DNA of 64,000 nt. Source: Populus alba. Lineage: Eukaryota; Streptophyta; Magnoliopsida; Malpighiales; Salicaceae. The stretch is from NCBI RefSeq assembly GCF_005239225.2, contig NC_133293.1, forward strand, positions 18,568,333-18,632,332. The letters are read 5' to 3'. Position 1 is the stretch's first letter. Every line of letters starts with the position of its first letter. A program made the translations under genes and the position numbers. A model generated the notes under the pieces. That model saw only the letters and a program-made list of their open reading frames with translations, was not told the DNA's origin and did not search any database. This document shows positions 23,251-39,726 of this stretch, in pieces.

Positions 23251-26134
23251 CGAGCACTCACTCCTGCCCATTTTGCCGCCGTGTGCCCCGATTTTGGATA
23301 GGTATCATCCATCCAAGTTTTGTTCATTTTGCAATTGATGCCGACCCCGGTTTATTAGTTTTGAAGGGGGCATTGTGTCCCTTATTTCTGTTTAATCAAT
23401 ACTTTTTTTTTAATTATTATTCTCTATGTCTTACCAGAGGCGGAACAATTATAAGTTTTTGAATTTGATTCTTGTTCGAGCAAAAAATGAGACGGCGTCG
23501 TGATTGTTGACACGGAAAAACAAAACTAGATGGAAGTGTTTCCGTCTTGGAGTGCACAACACCTCATGTTGTGAAAGTAATTCATTAGTATTGACTAATG
23601 GGATACCCTCCGTCGTGCTCCCCACGTGCCCAGGCTTGCTTTTAAAATTCCTGGTCTATTTTAGATTTTGACATGTCAATGATCAAAGTAAATTTAAAAC
23701 AATATTATTTTAATATATTTAGAGAAATATTTTTAAAAATGATTGAGACTGTCAAGTACAAGATAAGGACTCGAGGCGATCGATCGAGACGCTATGATTA
23801 TTCACGAAAATTAGTTAAAACATGAAATCCTGGCAAATTAGAGGAGTTTAGATGGTAAAGATGGCGATTTTTACTAGAAATCTCAAATTAAAAACCTTGG
23901 AAGAATTGAGTGAGATTTAGAAATGAAAGACAGTTATTATATAACTCAAGATCCTGATAAAAATAAAACAAAAATTTTATGTTCTTGTTAAATGATAAAA
24001 ACACACATATAACAAGGATTCAGCTATATATGGAATAACTTGGCGTATTCCAGCTATGTTCATGCCAAAAAAAATTAACAATTAAAGATCCGGGGAACCT
24101 TCAATCCCAGCAACTACTTGTTCACGCCAACCTTAAACAGTGAAGAGAAGCACCCTGTTATTAAGAACTTTTTTGAAAAACAATACAGCCAGAAGAAAGT
24201 TATCAGGGAATGACTAGGTTTTGAAAAAAATTAAAAAAATAACATAGTTTCTAAAACACCAATGTTTTGAATCGTGGAACAACTATTTAAAATAACAATT
24301 CAAATAAAATTTGTCATTATAGTCACAGTTTAAGTAGCACATCTCATAGATACAAGCCAACATTTGCATTTCATTATTTGATCATTAATTTTAGAATATA
24401 TCAATGTGGGATGCATGAATAAATTTAATGCATCCTATAATTTACAAGGAAGAATACATGAACCGGCATCTGAGTATAACACGTCAAATTATCACACCAA
24501 ATTCAGTACAAGTTCATTCACTAGAGGAGATTGATAACATTTACAAAACACCATAATCAATTTAGGATTATAATTAATAAATAAAATTACTTTTAATTAT
24601 AAGTTTAGAGTTCGATAAATTAAGATTTTATCTGTGCTTTATTATGGTGATCTATCTCAAAATATTTTATCTAAATGTGCTAGTTTGATATCAGACGCTG
24701 TTATTACACGGCACGGCAGACAATTACTTAATTAAACCTGTCCTGCAAACTGTTTTGATTTTAAGTCTCAGTCTGGTAGCTGATTGACGGAGACTCCATG
24801 GAGATGGAAACTGGGGTCCGGGGCTGTACGATCACCCACCATATAAAAATGCCACGTGCAACATAAAAGCTGGCAAGCATAATGCTCATTTCTCACCTCC
24901 CTGTGAGGGGTGGCGCAAGACGAACCAGCTGACACGTGACTAAGAAAGCTTGCATGCAAGCCTGTCAGTCGCTGACCTAACCTAATTTTTTTTTTCCTTT
25001 GCTTTATTACATTTACGAACCAGAAGCGGAGAAACGGAAACTGCCAAACTGGCATGCTCCTCTTTCTTGCTTGTGCCTTTGTTGTCTTTATCTCTTTCTT
25101 TCTCCAAATAACATTAACGTAAGAAAGTACTCCATGCCCTAATGCTAAAAACAAAAGAACTGTGGTATTTCATGACACGTATGTATAATGCGTGCTTGAA
25201 TACTATATGGTATTTCAAACTTTAGGTCATGTGGCGACATAAATCAATTATTTATGGCTAGAGAATTTTTAAAGTTAGTCAAGAAGAGACCGGGGATTAT
25301 CCAATGTATCTGACTCATATGATGCAAGCCATAAAGGTTTCTGTGTCCGTTTTGCTATATATATATATATTAGTTTTCGGAAAATAGCAGAATCCATTTT
25401 TAATTATAAAAATGCATGGATGAGTCGTTGGTTTTTATTTTCTTTATTTTCACTATTTTCTATGTTCTTTGCATGGGGCATGTGGGAATTAAGTTCGTAT
25501 AAAAAAAGAAGGGTCGAAATCATTGTCCCTGGATAAAGCCCGAGCCCGTTTGCTAACAATGGGCAGTGATGGAGAGTGGAGGTGGGTCATCACATGAAAG
25601 CATGCCCACAGAAAAAGACTCGACGAGGGCGACAACGGTCCAAAAATATAAAAAAAAGGACAGATACTTGATTGGCTGATTATATTTGCCGATGTAATTG
25701 GACGATCGAACGTCGAAATCACGATCCAAGAAGTTCAAGTTGAAAATCTTTGCTTATTCATGATGATTTCAAACGGCAGCAAAGAACACCAAAAGTCTCC
25801 CAAGAGTAATACCCAAAAGCTTAGAGGTTTTGGATTCGAATCCCATAAAGGATGGAAGAACAGGTTACTCTGACAGTTAAGGGGAAAGAAAGAACGAGAA
25901 AAAACTTGAAACACCATATATCTTTGATCGCTAATGCTAAAAAATTTAGAGATAAAAATTTGGAGCAAGATTAATCACAACCACTAACTAGAGAAGGCTG
26001 AGTGCTGCCAATATAACAGCGCTCCAAGTAAAAGGCCTTGGTTGATTAAACAGAAACGTTGGGAAATTACAAATGTGCAGAGCAATATAAGGTTACGCCT
26101 GCAATCCTTTCCGATGAAAATAGCCGATTATCTC

Positions 26135-29236
<3,102 letters not shown>

Positions 29237-29334
29237 TGCCGGCCATTGATTTTCTCTCTGATTTGACAGAGTATTGGTGTGTGTCTTTAGGAAACCTACG
29301 CTCGTCCAACGTTTGCGTGTGTTGTTTGAGTATG

Positions 29335-29530
29335 ATTGATGTTATTTTTTAAAATGTTTTTTATTTAAAAAATATATATTAATAATATTTTTTTTATTTT
29401 TTAAAAATTATTTTTAAGATAAACACATTAAAATAATTTAATAACATACAAAAATATATTAATTTAAAATAAAATAAAAATAAAAAATTTTCAATTTTTT
29501 TAAAATACTTTTAAAAAGCAAAAACCCTTT
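29335..29530. repeat. Copy of dispersed AT-rich repeat
   Basis: Pattern AAAAATATATATTAATAATATTTTTTTT, TTAAAAATTATTTTTAAGATAAACACATTAAAATAA, in pieces, then AAAATACTTTTAAAAAGCAAAAAC. It lies directly upstream of the SDR pseudogene start. Neighbouring microsatellites: (TA)n at 29623-29639 and (CA)n at 29944-29960. Confidence 0.55.
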
Positions 29531-32318
29531 TGATGCGATTTTTGTAGCTTTGGACGACAAATGAAAGGGTGAACCGAGGATTGTGTCGATTCTCTCTCTC
29601 CTTTTTTTTATTTTCTTTTCTTTATATATATATATATATTTTTCTTTTAAAAATCTTGTCAAGCTGATATTTCTACTCAACTATTTGAAACTACTAATTT
29701 ATTAAGTAAGACTGGGCCAGCTGATGTCCAATCAAACCCAATTTGATGCATGTATAAGCTTATCGCATCGTCTAATGGGCCATGGAGTCATTGACAGAAT
29801 GACAGCCCATTTCACTGACAACTATCTGTAGCCATAGTTCCCTATCTGGTCGGGTTGCTATTTGCAATTTAGATAACTGTTCGTACAAAGATATTATTAA
29901 TTATTCACAATGGATTTTTTTTTATATCTAAATTTGTATTAAAACACACACACACACACATATATATTACAAGATCCTGGAAATTTATCTTGATCCTAGA
30001 GAAACGACAAAACAATTTGGAAATGAAAATTTATCATTTTAAGATGAAAAACAAAGCGCTAATTAACTGGAATGAAATTTACATATTTTCTCAAACATCT
30101 TGGGATGGAAATGTACAAGATATACAAGAGACAGCGCTAATTGTTAATGTTTAATTTGCTTTAGGAGCTTAGTTAAGTGGATCCTGCTGCATCTCAATGT
30201 TACCGGAGATGCAGCATGTAGAATCCGAGGGAGACCGGAAAAGAGTCCTTCTCAGAACCGATTACTCTCAGGTCTCACTCTGCAGGCCAGCAGACTAGAA
30301 ACTGCTACCAACAGCGAATGCTGTCGAGGGACATAAAAGTACACTATGGCCAAAGGAGCAAGCCATGTCTACTATTTTCGAGCACTCTACAATTTTACAA
30401 AGCATCCTAAATACAGTAAATCCCTACCCACCCCACGCACAAATAAGCTATATAGGAAGAGGGAGGGGGAGGGGGAGAGAGAGAGAGCTTCTTCTCCACA
30501 TTCCCATAGTAAATCTATGAAAGCAACAGAGAAACAGACATATCATATTGTCCATGTGCACCTCTCTGAAGCCTAATCTGTCGCTACAGCAGTATTTGAT
30601 TCAGATTCATAAATATGCAGCTCCTTAACCTATACACCACACAAAACTCGCAACCAATTCTCTTTAATCTCTCTCTTACACAAACCATAGAAACCCTAAC
30701 CTCACTTTCCCTTTATGTTTGTCTTTGCATCTATCAAAGTCAAAACTCACGGGAAAAACCCACCTCAAGATTAACAACACAACAATCTTCAATAGTCTAG
30801 GATTTAAATATATCTAGAACAATACATCCTATATATATATATAGGATTTCTTTACTGGATAACTTAAATTCCCTGCATGTGCAGCAACGTGTCTCAATTT
30901 CTCTTCGTCTCGCACCATTTGTTTTTGCCGTGAAAGAACTCTTTTGAAATTTTTTTATATTTTGAAATTGTTTTAATACTACCATGTAAAAAGTAAATAT
31001 TAAAAAAAATTTAAAATATTATTTTTATGTATTTAATTAACTTGCTCCAAGTCAAATTAAAGCGCTGTTTCATCAATTTCCCTTGTTAAGAAACGCTGAA
31101 AAAACAAAAATATACAACCCTTAACTGGGCGTTTATTAAGGAAGAACAGTCTACATCAAAAAGTCGCTAAATGGCAACTATTATTGTACTAGCATTGCTT
31201 TACTGAATTCCTGTCCAATAATCACACAGGTCTAGCTGAGGGTCTCAAAAAATGTTAATTTCTTAGACATTTTTAGGCTTCTATAGGGTTTGGTCGTTGA
31301 TAGTGAATAGATACAACACTACCATGTACATACAAAAGAGCGCGTAAATAGTGTCGATGATGTGATATAGACATGTAGCAGAAACTGTGCAAATATCTAT
31401 ATTTTACTCAATTTGATTCTAAAGAGCTGGTGCATGTTTGTGGACGTTATGGAGATTTTAGAGAGGAAAGAATAAAAAAACAGTACTAAGTGTGTGGATT
31501 TATTCTGGGTTCGATTCAAAGGAAAAGGTGCTGGTACTGTAATAGCTGGTTTTTTGGTGAAAGGTGATAATAAGAAGGTAAAAAGAGAAATGATGTTCCC
31601 TAATGTTAATCCACAAGCATGTAGCTGAAGTGACTCACTGTCAGTTCTTTCACCCCTTTTAAAACTCCACTCTCTCTATCTCTCTTCTGAAATTGTCTTG
31701 CTGACGTCTAATGGTGTTTAGTGTGCAAAGGAAGATTTACCCTGTTTCCCGTACTGTCTTGGCTAAACGTTTTCCGCCTGAACCACGCTGAGGGATAAGA
31801 TTTGAATCCTAATGGCTATCCATCTCACTAATCAACTACGCAGGTATACCTACGTTCTGAAAAGTAGGTTTCATAATGCAGAAACCTAGCTAATACATTT
31901 ACTTATTTTTATGAATTAAGTACCCTAATACAATTAACATCCCTCTACATGACATTCAAAACCTCCGATCATTTTCCATGAATTATAGAATAGATCGAAG
32001 TGCCAAATTAAGAGAGGCTGTGTGATTCTATCGTTTTTCACAGGCAAAACTACTTGCCATTAATTGGAACTGATAAATAACGAAGTGTAAACAGTATATA
32101 TCAGAAATGAGATGTAGAGGAAAAGCTTTTTACTCTTTTAGTTTTGATATTAGTACAAGAGTTCTTTGCCTATCATCCATTAGATCATGAAATCTAGAGA
32201 AAGGGGAAAAAAGAGTAAGTGCCAAATCAAGAAAGACCATTTCCTTTCTTATCATGCTAATTAAAACATGTGCTTCAACCCCATACAATTGCACTCTAAA
32301 GCTGTTGCTGCTACCACT
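29531..32318. other. Spacer between SDR pseudogene and zinc-finger gene
   Basis: No coding gene recognised. 30170-30340 is GC-richer and holds a perfect hairpin; 30465-30487 is a GA-rich run. 31640-31700 has a promoter-like look (TTTTAAAACTCC followed by CT repeats) but no open frame follows. 32200-32318 is the probable 3' UTR of the zinc-finger gene. Confidence 0.5.
30185..30216. repeat. Perfect 11-bp inverted repeat (hairpin)
   Basis: TGCTGCATCTC (30185-30195) and GAGATGCAGCA (30206-30216) pair perfectly around a 10-base loop. Too short for a standard plant miRNA precursor; function unknown. Confidence 0.7.
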
Positions 32319-33218
32319 TCACCTTTTTGGTGTCTCAGTACCAAGCCTGAGTTCAAGATCTATGCCCTCCTTGGAGCTAGAAGTAGGTCCGGCTGCCTCT
32401 GATTGAAGAATGTATCTATCATTTGGACGTGGCTTAACCAGCAGTGAGAGCACTGAAACACTGGTTCTAGGCCTTTTGCAACTGATTGCCTCGCCACCAC
32501 AAGAACCAGGTGATAATAAACCGTGGCTATTAATAACAGAACCCAGGTCCATAAATAAGTCAGTCGCAACAAACTTATCATGGTTCAAGCATGTAACCTT
32601 TGCTTCACCTTGATTCCTTTCTGCTTCAGGTTTTGAATGAAGTCTAGCTGACAAAGAATGATCTGAGCCTGATAAATTATCATGGAGATAAGAATACCCT
32701 TTATGCTGTTCTTGAACGAAGGAAGAAGAAGGGGGAGAAACAAAGGCATGTTCGCTTAAATTTTCTTGATTGGACAGAGTTGAAACCCTATAAGAGGACA
32801 GAGTTGATGCAATATTAGTAGCTCTAGAGACAGAAAGTTTGGGGTCCAGATCAAAATTATCTAAGGTACAAACCTGATCAGATGGGAAATGAGACCCTAA
32901 TGGTTTAAGTGAACTTTGGATATGATTTTGATGTTGAAAAACATAATTATGAGGACTAAGAGATTGCTTAAGCCTAGCCCTATCCCTCCTATGAACATTC
33001 ATGTGACCACCTAGGGCTTGAGCTGACCTGAATTCTCTGTTACAAAAACTGCAAGAATAAGATCTTGGCGGCCAGATGCATCCACCAAGGTGCCCAGATG
33101 AATCTTCTGCAAAAGCTTTCTCTTCCCACGAACCACTGATGGATTTCATTGATGCTGGCAGCTGTGACTTCAAGAGTTGTTTCCTCTTCATCCACAGCCA
33201 GTATTGAGCTTGTTCCAT
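32319..33218 (-). CDS. SUPERMAN-like C2H2 zinc-finger repressor
   Basis: Intronless gene of 299 residues. One plant-type C2H2 finger: Cys56, Cys59, His72, His76 in [20 protein letters not shown], preceded by the WPPRSY motif and followed by [12 protein letters not shown], the combination that defines the SUPERMAN/RABBIT EARS/ZFP10 group. The C-terminus carries an EAR repression motif, IDLELRLG, so the protein probably acts in the nucleus as a transcriptional repressor. The N-terminus [16 protein letters not shown] resembles the ZFP10/ZFP11 branch more than SUP itself. An upstream in-frame ATG at 33308 exists, but the 30 residues it would add are hydrophobic and unlike the family, so 33218 is chosen. 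A second conserved block, [19 protein letters not shown], lies before the EAR motif. Target genes cannot be read from sequence. Confidence 0.93.
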   Translation of the reverse strand: MEQAQYWLWMKRKQLLKSQLPASMKSISGSWEEKAFAEDSSGHLGGCIWPPRSYSCSFCNREFRSAQALGGHMNVHRRDRARLKQSLSPHNYVFQHQNHIQSSLKPLGSHFPSDQVCTLDNFDLDPKLSVSRATNIASTLSSYRVSTLSNQENLSEHAFVSPPSSSFVQEQHKGYSYLHDNLSGSDHSLSARLHSKPEAERNQGEAKVTCLNHDKFVATDLFMDLGSVINSHGLLSPGSCGGEAISCKRPRTSVSVLSLLVKPRPNDRYILQSEAAGPTSSSKEGIDLELRLGTETPKR

Positions 33219-33723
33219 GGTGATATATAACACAAGAAATGTTGAATTGATGGAGACTGGAAGGAAACTCAGAGGTAGGTTCTGAAAGGAAGCTTTAATG
33301 CAAGGCAAGAGGTTAATTTAGAAAAGGTACAACTAGAAGTGCAGTTCTGTATTCACTCACTATTCAATACGTGAAAGCTACTTGAGAATCTAGAAAAAGC
33401 TCAGCTGAAAAAGTCTTGCTTCTAGTTTTATGATAGCGGGTTTAGTCTTCTTATTTGGCTCTTCCACTGAAGCTATGCAGTTGGTTTTTGGCTTGTTCGA
33501 TACAGTCACTGTTAGAGGGTATTATTTTGGCAATTTTTTGAAATGTGACATTAAAGTCTATATCTTCCGATCCACATGCGTGGAATTACTACCAGTTATT
33601 AATAATTATAGACGAGACATTGTATTATAATTAATACCACCCTTGTATACTAGACTGCCTACCTACGTACTAGCTGATCTATTTATTTTCTAGTAATTGC
33701 TGGGCCTTTTGTTTTTTTTGTTT

Positions 33724-33743
33724 ACACACACACACACACACAC
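33724..33743 (+). repeat. (AC)10 microsatellite
   Basis: Ten AC units, about 500 bases upstream of the zinc-finger start. Confidence 0.95.
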
Positions 33744-36700
33744 GTTGAAGATGAGAATTTTGATGGTTCACACGAGAAGAAAAGGGAGAGAGTACTTTTG
33801 ATGAAATAGTTAATATAATCATTGTATGGCTGTACTTCCTCGCGTGCTTTCTCATCTATACATTCAATAATGAAACACATTCATGAACTTGCCTGCTAGC
33901 TTCACTTAATTAACTTTGCGAGCGACTGTTTTAGATTGTCGTTAACAGGTAGACGATGGAGTGTAGCGTAAGGATGTTCTTGTTTTTCTAAGGTTTATTA
34001 TTTCTTATTTTGTTGTTAGGAATGATGTTAGAAAAAATTATTATTATTTTTTAGATGGTTAGGTTTTTTTGTACTATTTAAGATTTATTATAAAAAAAAA
34101 TACCATGTAGCTCTATTTTTATATAGTAAACGTTAAATCTTATGTTTTTCTAATTTATATTTTATTGTAATAGTTATTGATAATTGCTCGATGTTCTTGA
34201 CAACAGAGAGATTGTGCAATTGCCTTGAAACGTAGTGATGTTCTACAATATTCGCATTTGCAGCCAGTACTCTCTCCGATCCTCATTCGGCATCATAAGG
34301 GTGGCTTCTTGAGCGCTAGCTTTGTGCTGAGAAGTAACTCCGATGCTTTGCTAAAAATAGTGTTGAACCGAATATTCAAACATCCAGCCATGTTTCTCAA
34401 ATCGAACATGTCTCGAAAAACTAATCATCATTCGTAACGGGTTTCTATTCGTATGTTTAAGATTTCGATCAGATCATTTCAACAATATTTTTGTTATTCC
34501 ATTCCAACTTCCAAGTGACATGCAAAATATCTCGAGAAAAGTAGTGTGCTCGGATTTCTTCAAAGACACCGGCGAAGTGTATTTACAAGATTGATCGTTT
34601 CGTTCTAATACTCTCCTCATCACTAGATATGACGGATGAAAGAATTAAAACTTATCCATGAAGGCTCAAGCAGACAAGAACAGGCACTTGTGAAAGATTA
34701 GTTATTAAATAATCACGGAGAGATCACGGGAAAGGTATCCCAATAGTCAAAAGAAGCCGTCAACGGCATTACCGGTTTTAGGACTCAGAGCAGAGGAACT
34801 CGAAAGTGTCCAAAGAGCCTTTTTTCCCTGGGAGGGAGATTAGGTGCCTAGCCTCAGATGCAGCAAAGTTCCCCATCCATATCTTGAAATAGGGTCCGTG
34901 ATGCTAGCTTGATGTCATATAGGAAGACAAAAGAGCTGTGAGAAAGATCACCACTAGCTATATCTCGATTCAAGTGTAAGTTCGAATCCCGGCAGTTCGA
35001 GACTGGTTACGGGTTTCGAATAGGCTATTTGATTTAATGACCAACTTTCCTCTGTAAACAAATTAATTAAACAAGCTTGATTGTGAAGCTCTCAATCTTT
35101 GATTTAACGACCAGCTCTCTCCTCTTGTACCTCTAGTGAATGTAATTAGAACCCTTCTGTTTTTTTCTTCAACGTCTCGTCTGGTTAACAAGTCAAAGAA
35201 AGCTCTCTCTCCATTAATTAGTACTAGATGGCATTGATGATCAGAGATCATATTTTTCAAATGAAAAATTGGGTTTAAATGGGACATTTGAGAGCTGACA
35301 AGCCACAGCATTAACGTATTAGGTGGAGTGTGTTTACTAATAGCCATAGGAGTCGATTACAAAAATACCAAGTGGATTATTTTTGGGCATAGTTTAAATT
35401 ATCCCAGGTAAATTAATTGAGTAGCCTTAATCGAATAGAAGGTTTATGCCTATGACAAACTGTACTGTTCGAGGCAAATAATGATGTTGTTAGTTCATCA
35501 AGAAACGCAGATTTATTAGAATTTGACTTGAGACAAGAAGCACCTTTTTACTCGACTTTTCGATCAGTTTGGAGCATTCTCAAAAGAAATGGGAATCCAT
35601 TCTTTTATCTTCTTTGACTTCTCCATTCGAACTTGATGCGATTGGATTATGCTTGTTTCTCCAATCTGTTCACGGATTGGCATAAATTCTTGTTGCTCTA
35701 GCTAGCTACTTATAGAGGTGACTTGACACATTGAGTACCATATATAGGAATACAATAAAATATGAATTAAGAGCTCTTAAATTTTTAATTTTCTTATTCG
35801 TGATTGATGAACCGAGGAATCCTGGCTAGGGCAGACGTTATAAAAAAAAGGAGCTACTAAATTTTTTAATTGTTGATATGTTTCTTTCAGTCTCCTGAAA
35901 CATTGCCTCGAGACAACTTGCATGAAAGAGGATTCCTTGTTATCGATATATAGCCATAACCCATAATTTCGAAACATTTTTCTTTCTTTGTTTTTCGTCC
36001 AAGTCAAGACTGCAGAGTTCAAATGGATAATACTTTAATGGTTGCGCAATCATTGACTACAGAAGACTGTTTCTTCGATAAAAATTCTTACAAGATTGTC
36101 TTCACATGTAGCAGACAGGTGCTACCTAACATAAACTGTCTGGTCTTGATTCTCAACGTGTGGAAAAATTAATTGTAATGAAGAGCATGATTTGTCTGAA
36201 GAAAAAACACGACTTGATTGCAAAACAACAAACAAAGATGGCTTAAAATAGACCTTTCCGAGATAACTATAACACTATAAAACGGTGATGAAGCTTAAAC
36301 CATTAAAATATATAATTTCTTGCCGTGATAATAATTAATTAGTTCAGTGGGTTTTACTTTGGGAATAAATCTCAAATCAAAGAATTCATTTTGGCCGAGA
36401 TATGCAAATTAATCGACAAAAGTAAAGAAACACTTCCAAATACACCTTGATTTCAAAACCTATATCTTGAGTTTTGTAATGATATGCCTAGCTTAATTTT
36501 GCGCTGCAATTTTGTCATAGTTGCAGTTAAAATTAGCCCATGGGTGTCATGGCTAATTGGGCTTTACTTGGGCCCTATACATAGATCCTTGATACGCATC
36601 TCCAGTTGCAAACAATTTACTACGATGAGGGTGGAAAATTCATTATTTTATTTTTTGAATAATACCAAATTCATCGTTGCATTTTCAAGTCATAGTAACT

Positions 36701-37111
36701 TGGTGACTGATCTGTCGTAAATTGATTGATGTCGTCAACCCTAGTCATTGTTTTTTCCTGAATAATACCACATTCACCCGTAGATTCTTTATGGGTTGGT
36801 TGCTAGCGGACTGAAGGCCTTTTTATGTGGGCCATGTTGGGCTTCTTTGTCTTGTACTGGCAGAAAGGAAAGGATATGGTTCGGTGCCCTAATTTTGTTC
36901 CCCTTTCTTCACGGAAGTTTAGGTGCCCTAATCTTATTTGACCATCTCAGACTCCTGAGTTTTTTTTCCTTGTTACTCCCAAGGAAACCACCGTCACCGT
37001 TTACTGGTTTCTTTCTTAGTTCCCTTGCGCTGACTTTTCAACTACTGTGGCCCCCAGCAAGGCTGGGCCTTTTCTGTCTAGACAGCTTGAATCCGTTTAG
37101 AAGTGTGTTTC

Positions 37112-37265
37112 TTATTATTTTTTATTTATAAATATATTAAAATAATATATTTTTTTATTTTTTAAAAATTATTTTTAATATTAACACATTAAAATATCTA
37201 AAAATATAAAAAAATATTATTTTAAAATAAAAAAAATAAAATATTTTTAAAATACAAAAATAAAT
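37112..37265. repeat. Copy of dispersed AT-rich repeat
   Basis: TTTATAAATATATTAAAATA, T-rich run, TTAAAAATTATTTTTAATATTAACACATTAAAAT in pieces, then TTTTTAAAATACAAAAATA; closest in the window to the copies at 29335 and 60320. Confidence 0.55.
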
Positions 37266-38069
37266 AAAGTTATTAACAAAGTTCACACAGCTGGTTGAAT
37301 AAAACGAAATAATATTTAAATTCTTAAACAAATATACACACACACACGAACTATTCAAAAACCCATTCCAGTGGATACGTACAAAGAAAAAAAATCAATC
37401 AATATTAAAAAAAATTAATTAATACAAAAAAATTAATTAAATAAAATCTCATATTATAATTTGACATTGAAAAAAAAAGCTAAAAAAATAAAAATATCAT
37501 ATTAAATTATAGAAATAAATAAAATAAATGAGGTAAAAAAAAACCTAAATAATCAATTATATATATATAAAAAAAAAAACCATGTTAATATTGAAAAAAC
37601 CCAGGGGCGAGTGGGCTCACATGCTTGGTCCCTTTATTTTTTTTCACATGTCGACTAAAATAATTTATTTGCTTCTGCGATTTCAAAGTCATGCTACATG
37701 TTAGTCCCCGAGCTACAGCATGAAACTTTTTTTAAAATAACTAAAATGATATATTAAACAGGTTTATTATTTATAAAAATAGTTAAACCAACTTCTGTTT
37801 ATTTTAGTTTTATTGATAATTAAATAATCAATAGTTATGAGAGTGTTTCACGCACGTGTGTATGACTTGTTTTTGTTTTTGAAGGACTTTGGCACCTTTC
37901 TTCAGGAAAAAAAAAAAAAAAATCCTGGTTCCAAGATTTTAATGCTCTCACAATTCACAATTCCTGGAAAAGTAGAGTTGCGTGTTCGAATTAGAAAGTC
38001 TCTGCGAAATTGAAAGGTTTTAATTTTTCAAATTTACAGGATATCTGGAAGTTAAAATTAAAATGATAA

Positions 38070-38310
38070 GTTTTATGATATAATTTATATTATTTTTAAA
38101 ATAAAAAAAATCTTTTAAATTTAAAATTTGCACATATTTATATTTTTTATGTTTAATTTTATTAAATAAATATAAATAATAAAATTCAAACTCGTAATCA
38201 CTTGGTTATTAAGGTTCTGATATTATATTAAAGAACCATCTTATTTCAATAGTTTAAGACTGTTAAGTGAGGTTTCGGGATATAATTTATATTATTTTTT
38301 AATAAAAATT
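38070..38310 (-). mobile_element. TRIM-like LTR element remnant
   Basis: Two short direct repeats, GATATAATTTATATTATTTTT, at about 38080 and 38280, enclose (minus strand) a degenerate primer-binding-like TATCAGAACC and a GTGATTACGAGTTTGAAT word. The order, AAGAACCATC and AAGTGAGGTTTCGGG on the plus strand, matches a small LTR-flanked element I know as common in poplar. Assignment rests on memory of that pattern. Confidence 0.4.
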
Positions 38311-39132
38311 AAAAAAGTTCTCTTAACTTTTTTCCTTCCTAATGAAAATATCAACTTGAAATATTGAACAAAAAAAGAAACAATTCAATTTAATAATATT
38401 TTTTTGTTGTTGATATTTCCTTTGAAAAAGAATATTACAATAAAAAAAATTAAATAAAAATATATATTAAATACTTCAGTTTTTATTGGAATATTTTAAA
38501 TAATTTTTTTTTAATGGATGTAATCCTAATCCTCAGTATAAATATCAATTGCCTGATAAAAAATATATTTTTAAAAAAAATTACTTAAAATATATTAAAA
38601 TAATATTAATATTAATTTTAATATTTCAAATTTATTTTAGATATTAGTACATTAAAATTAAGACAATAAATAAAAAAAACATTAAATTTTTTATAAAATT
38701 ATAAAATCCTTAGATTGAGAAAAATTATAATTTTTTTAAAAAAACATGTTCTAACCACAATCACAATCAAAACCCACTATTTATAAAATTTAAATTTTGA
38801 AAATGAAGCTGCTAACGCTATCTTAACTTGAGATCACACAGTATATCGGAAGATAACTCTAAGAATCTTTACCGTTATATTTCCCAGGCTGAAAAAACAA
38901 ATCAGATGTCAAAACACAAGAAGAAGAAGAGGACCCTCTGTTATTTTGACAATTATGAAACCTAACCGAAGTATTTGCCACGTTCAAAATTGAACATCCT
39001 ATGACCCTAACGAACACCCACCGGAAGAAGACCCGTGGTTCCTCGGACAATTATGAAACCCAAGAAAAGAAACGATTTCACCCTTCCTATGAATAAAAAT
39101 CCACAGCCCATCCTTGATTGGTCGTTGACAAT

Positions 39133-39140
39133 TATAAAAA
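39133..39140 (+). promoter_or_regulatory. Putative TATA box of DUF604 gene
   Basis: TATAAAAA preceded by a TTGAC W-box core (39125-39129). It leaves a 5' UTR of about 560 bases before the ATG at 39727, which contains short upstream open frames. Confidence 0.55.
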
Positions 39141-39726
39141 CACCCCCGTTTTCTTTACCACAACACGCACGCACGCACAGTCTCTTTCCCTATCTTTTAC
39201 TGTTGCCTCGTTATAGTGTGCAACTGTGTACCATTCTCTTTTCCTTGTTTCATCCCAATCTAGAGAGGAAAAACCGAAAACAAACACATGGTTAAATCAC
39301 CACTACACACAACAAGTGAGAAACCAAAAAAGAAATACCAGAAGAGGATTAAAAACTATATCAGCCACAGAGGAATTCCTTCTTGTGTCTCTAGTAAGCT
39401 TTGTTTTATCAATTCAAATTCTTCTGGGTTTTCTCCTGTTTTACGTGTTGATCAATAGAAGATGTCTTGGTTCTCTGAGTTTGGGCGCAGATGAATAGAT
39501 TTACAGGGGTCACGGGTAGTCTCAGAAGTTAGAATTTCCCAAGGGTTTCTCCTTTCCTTTCCATCCCTTTTCTTTTTTGTATCATCAACACCAGCAGAGA
39601 AGTCCGAGCTCCGCTTTTTTTCTGGACTTTAGTGCATGCTTTTCCTAATTCCAAAAACTAGAGTTTCTCTTCCAGCAACTTCTGGTAGTCTCTGATCAAC
39701 TAGTACTTTCCTCGAGCTCCTTCGAA

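Larger units (their letters stand above)
19868..26134. other. Repeat-rich spacer
   Basis: No intact gene seen. Contents: AT-rich degenerate repeats (20280-20930), a fragment rich in GGGTCAACCCG-like words at 21030-21180, a relative of the 340-bp repeat (21480-21800), AT-rich element copies (22725-23085), a GC-richer block with two G-boxes (23085-23300), and further G-box words at 24852 and 24932. A segment near 25825-25850 has a TTGGATTCGAATCCCA word resembling a tRNA T-arm, but no complete tRNA could be folded around it. Confidence 0.55.
33219..39132. other. Long spacer upstream of zinc-finger and DUF604 genes
   Basis: No gene recognised. An open frame at 34225-34437 and one at 36796-37131 lack known motifs and a convincing start. 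36780-37100 is GC-richer without identifiable content. 37270-38800 is extremely AT-rich and carries a TRIM-like remnant. The word GACAATTAT recurs at about 38947, 39044 and 39127 before the DUF604 promoter. Confidence 0.5.

Noticed and set aside
25825..25850. tRNA-like T-arm word TTGGATTCGAATCCCA
   Set aside because: No D-arm, anticodon arm or acceptor pairing could be placed around it; at most a SINE-like trace.
30185..30216. miRNA precursor, because TGCTGCATC resembles part of miR172
   Set aside because: Stem is only 11 bp and the remaining miR172 sequence is absent.
34225..34437. 70-residue plus-strand frame in the spacer
   Set aside because: No recognisable motif or promoter; likely chance.
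34970..34995. B-box-like AAGTTCGAATCCCGG
   Set aside because: Same problem: no A-box at proper spacing and no cloverleaf.
36796..37131. 111-residue plus-strand hydrophobic frame
   Set aside because: No convincing start, no known motif, runs into an AT-rich repeat.
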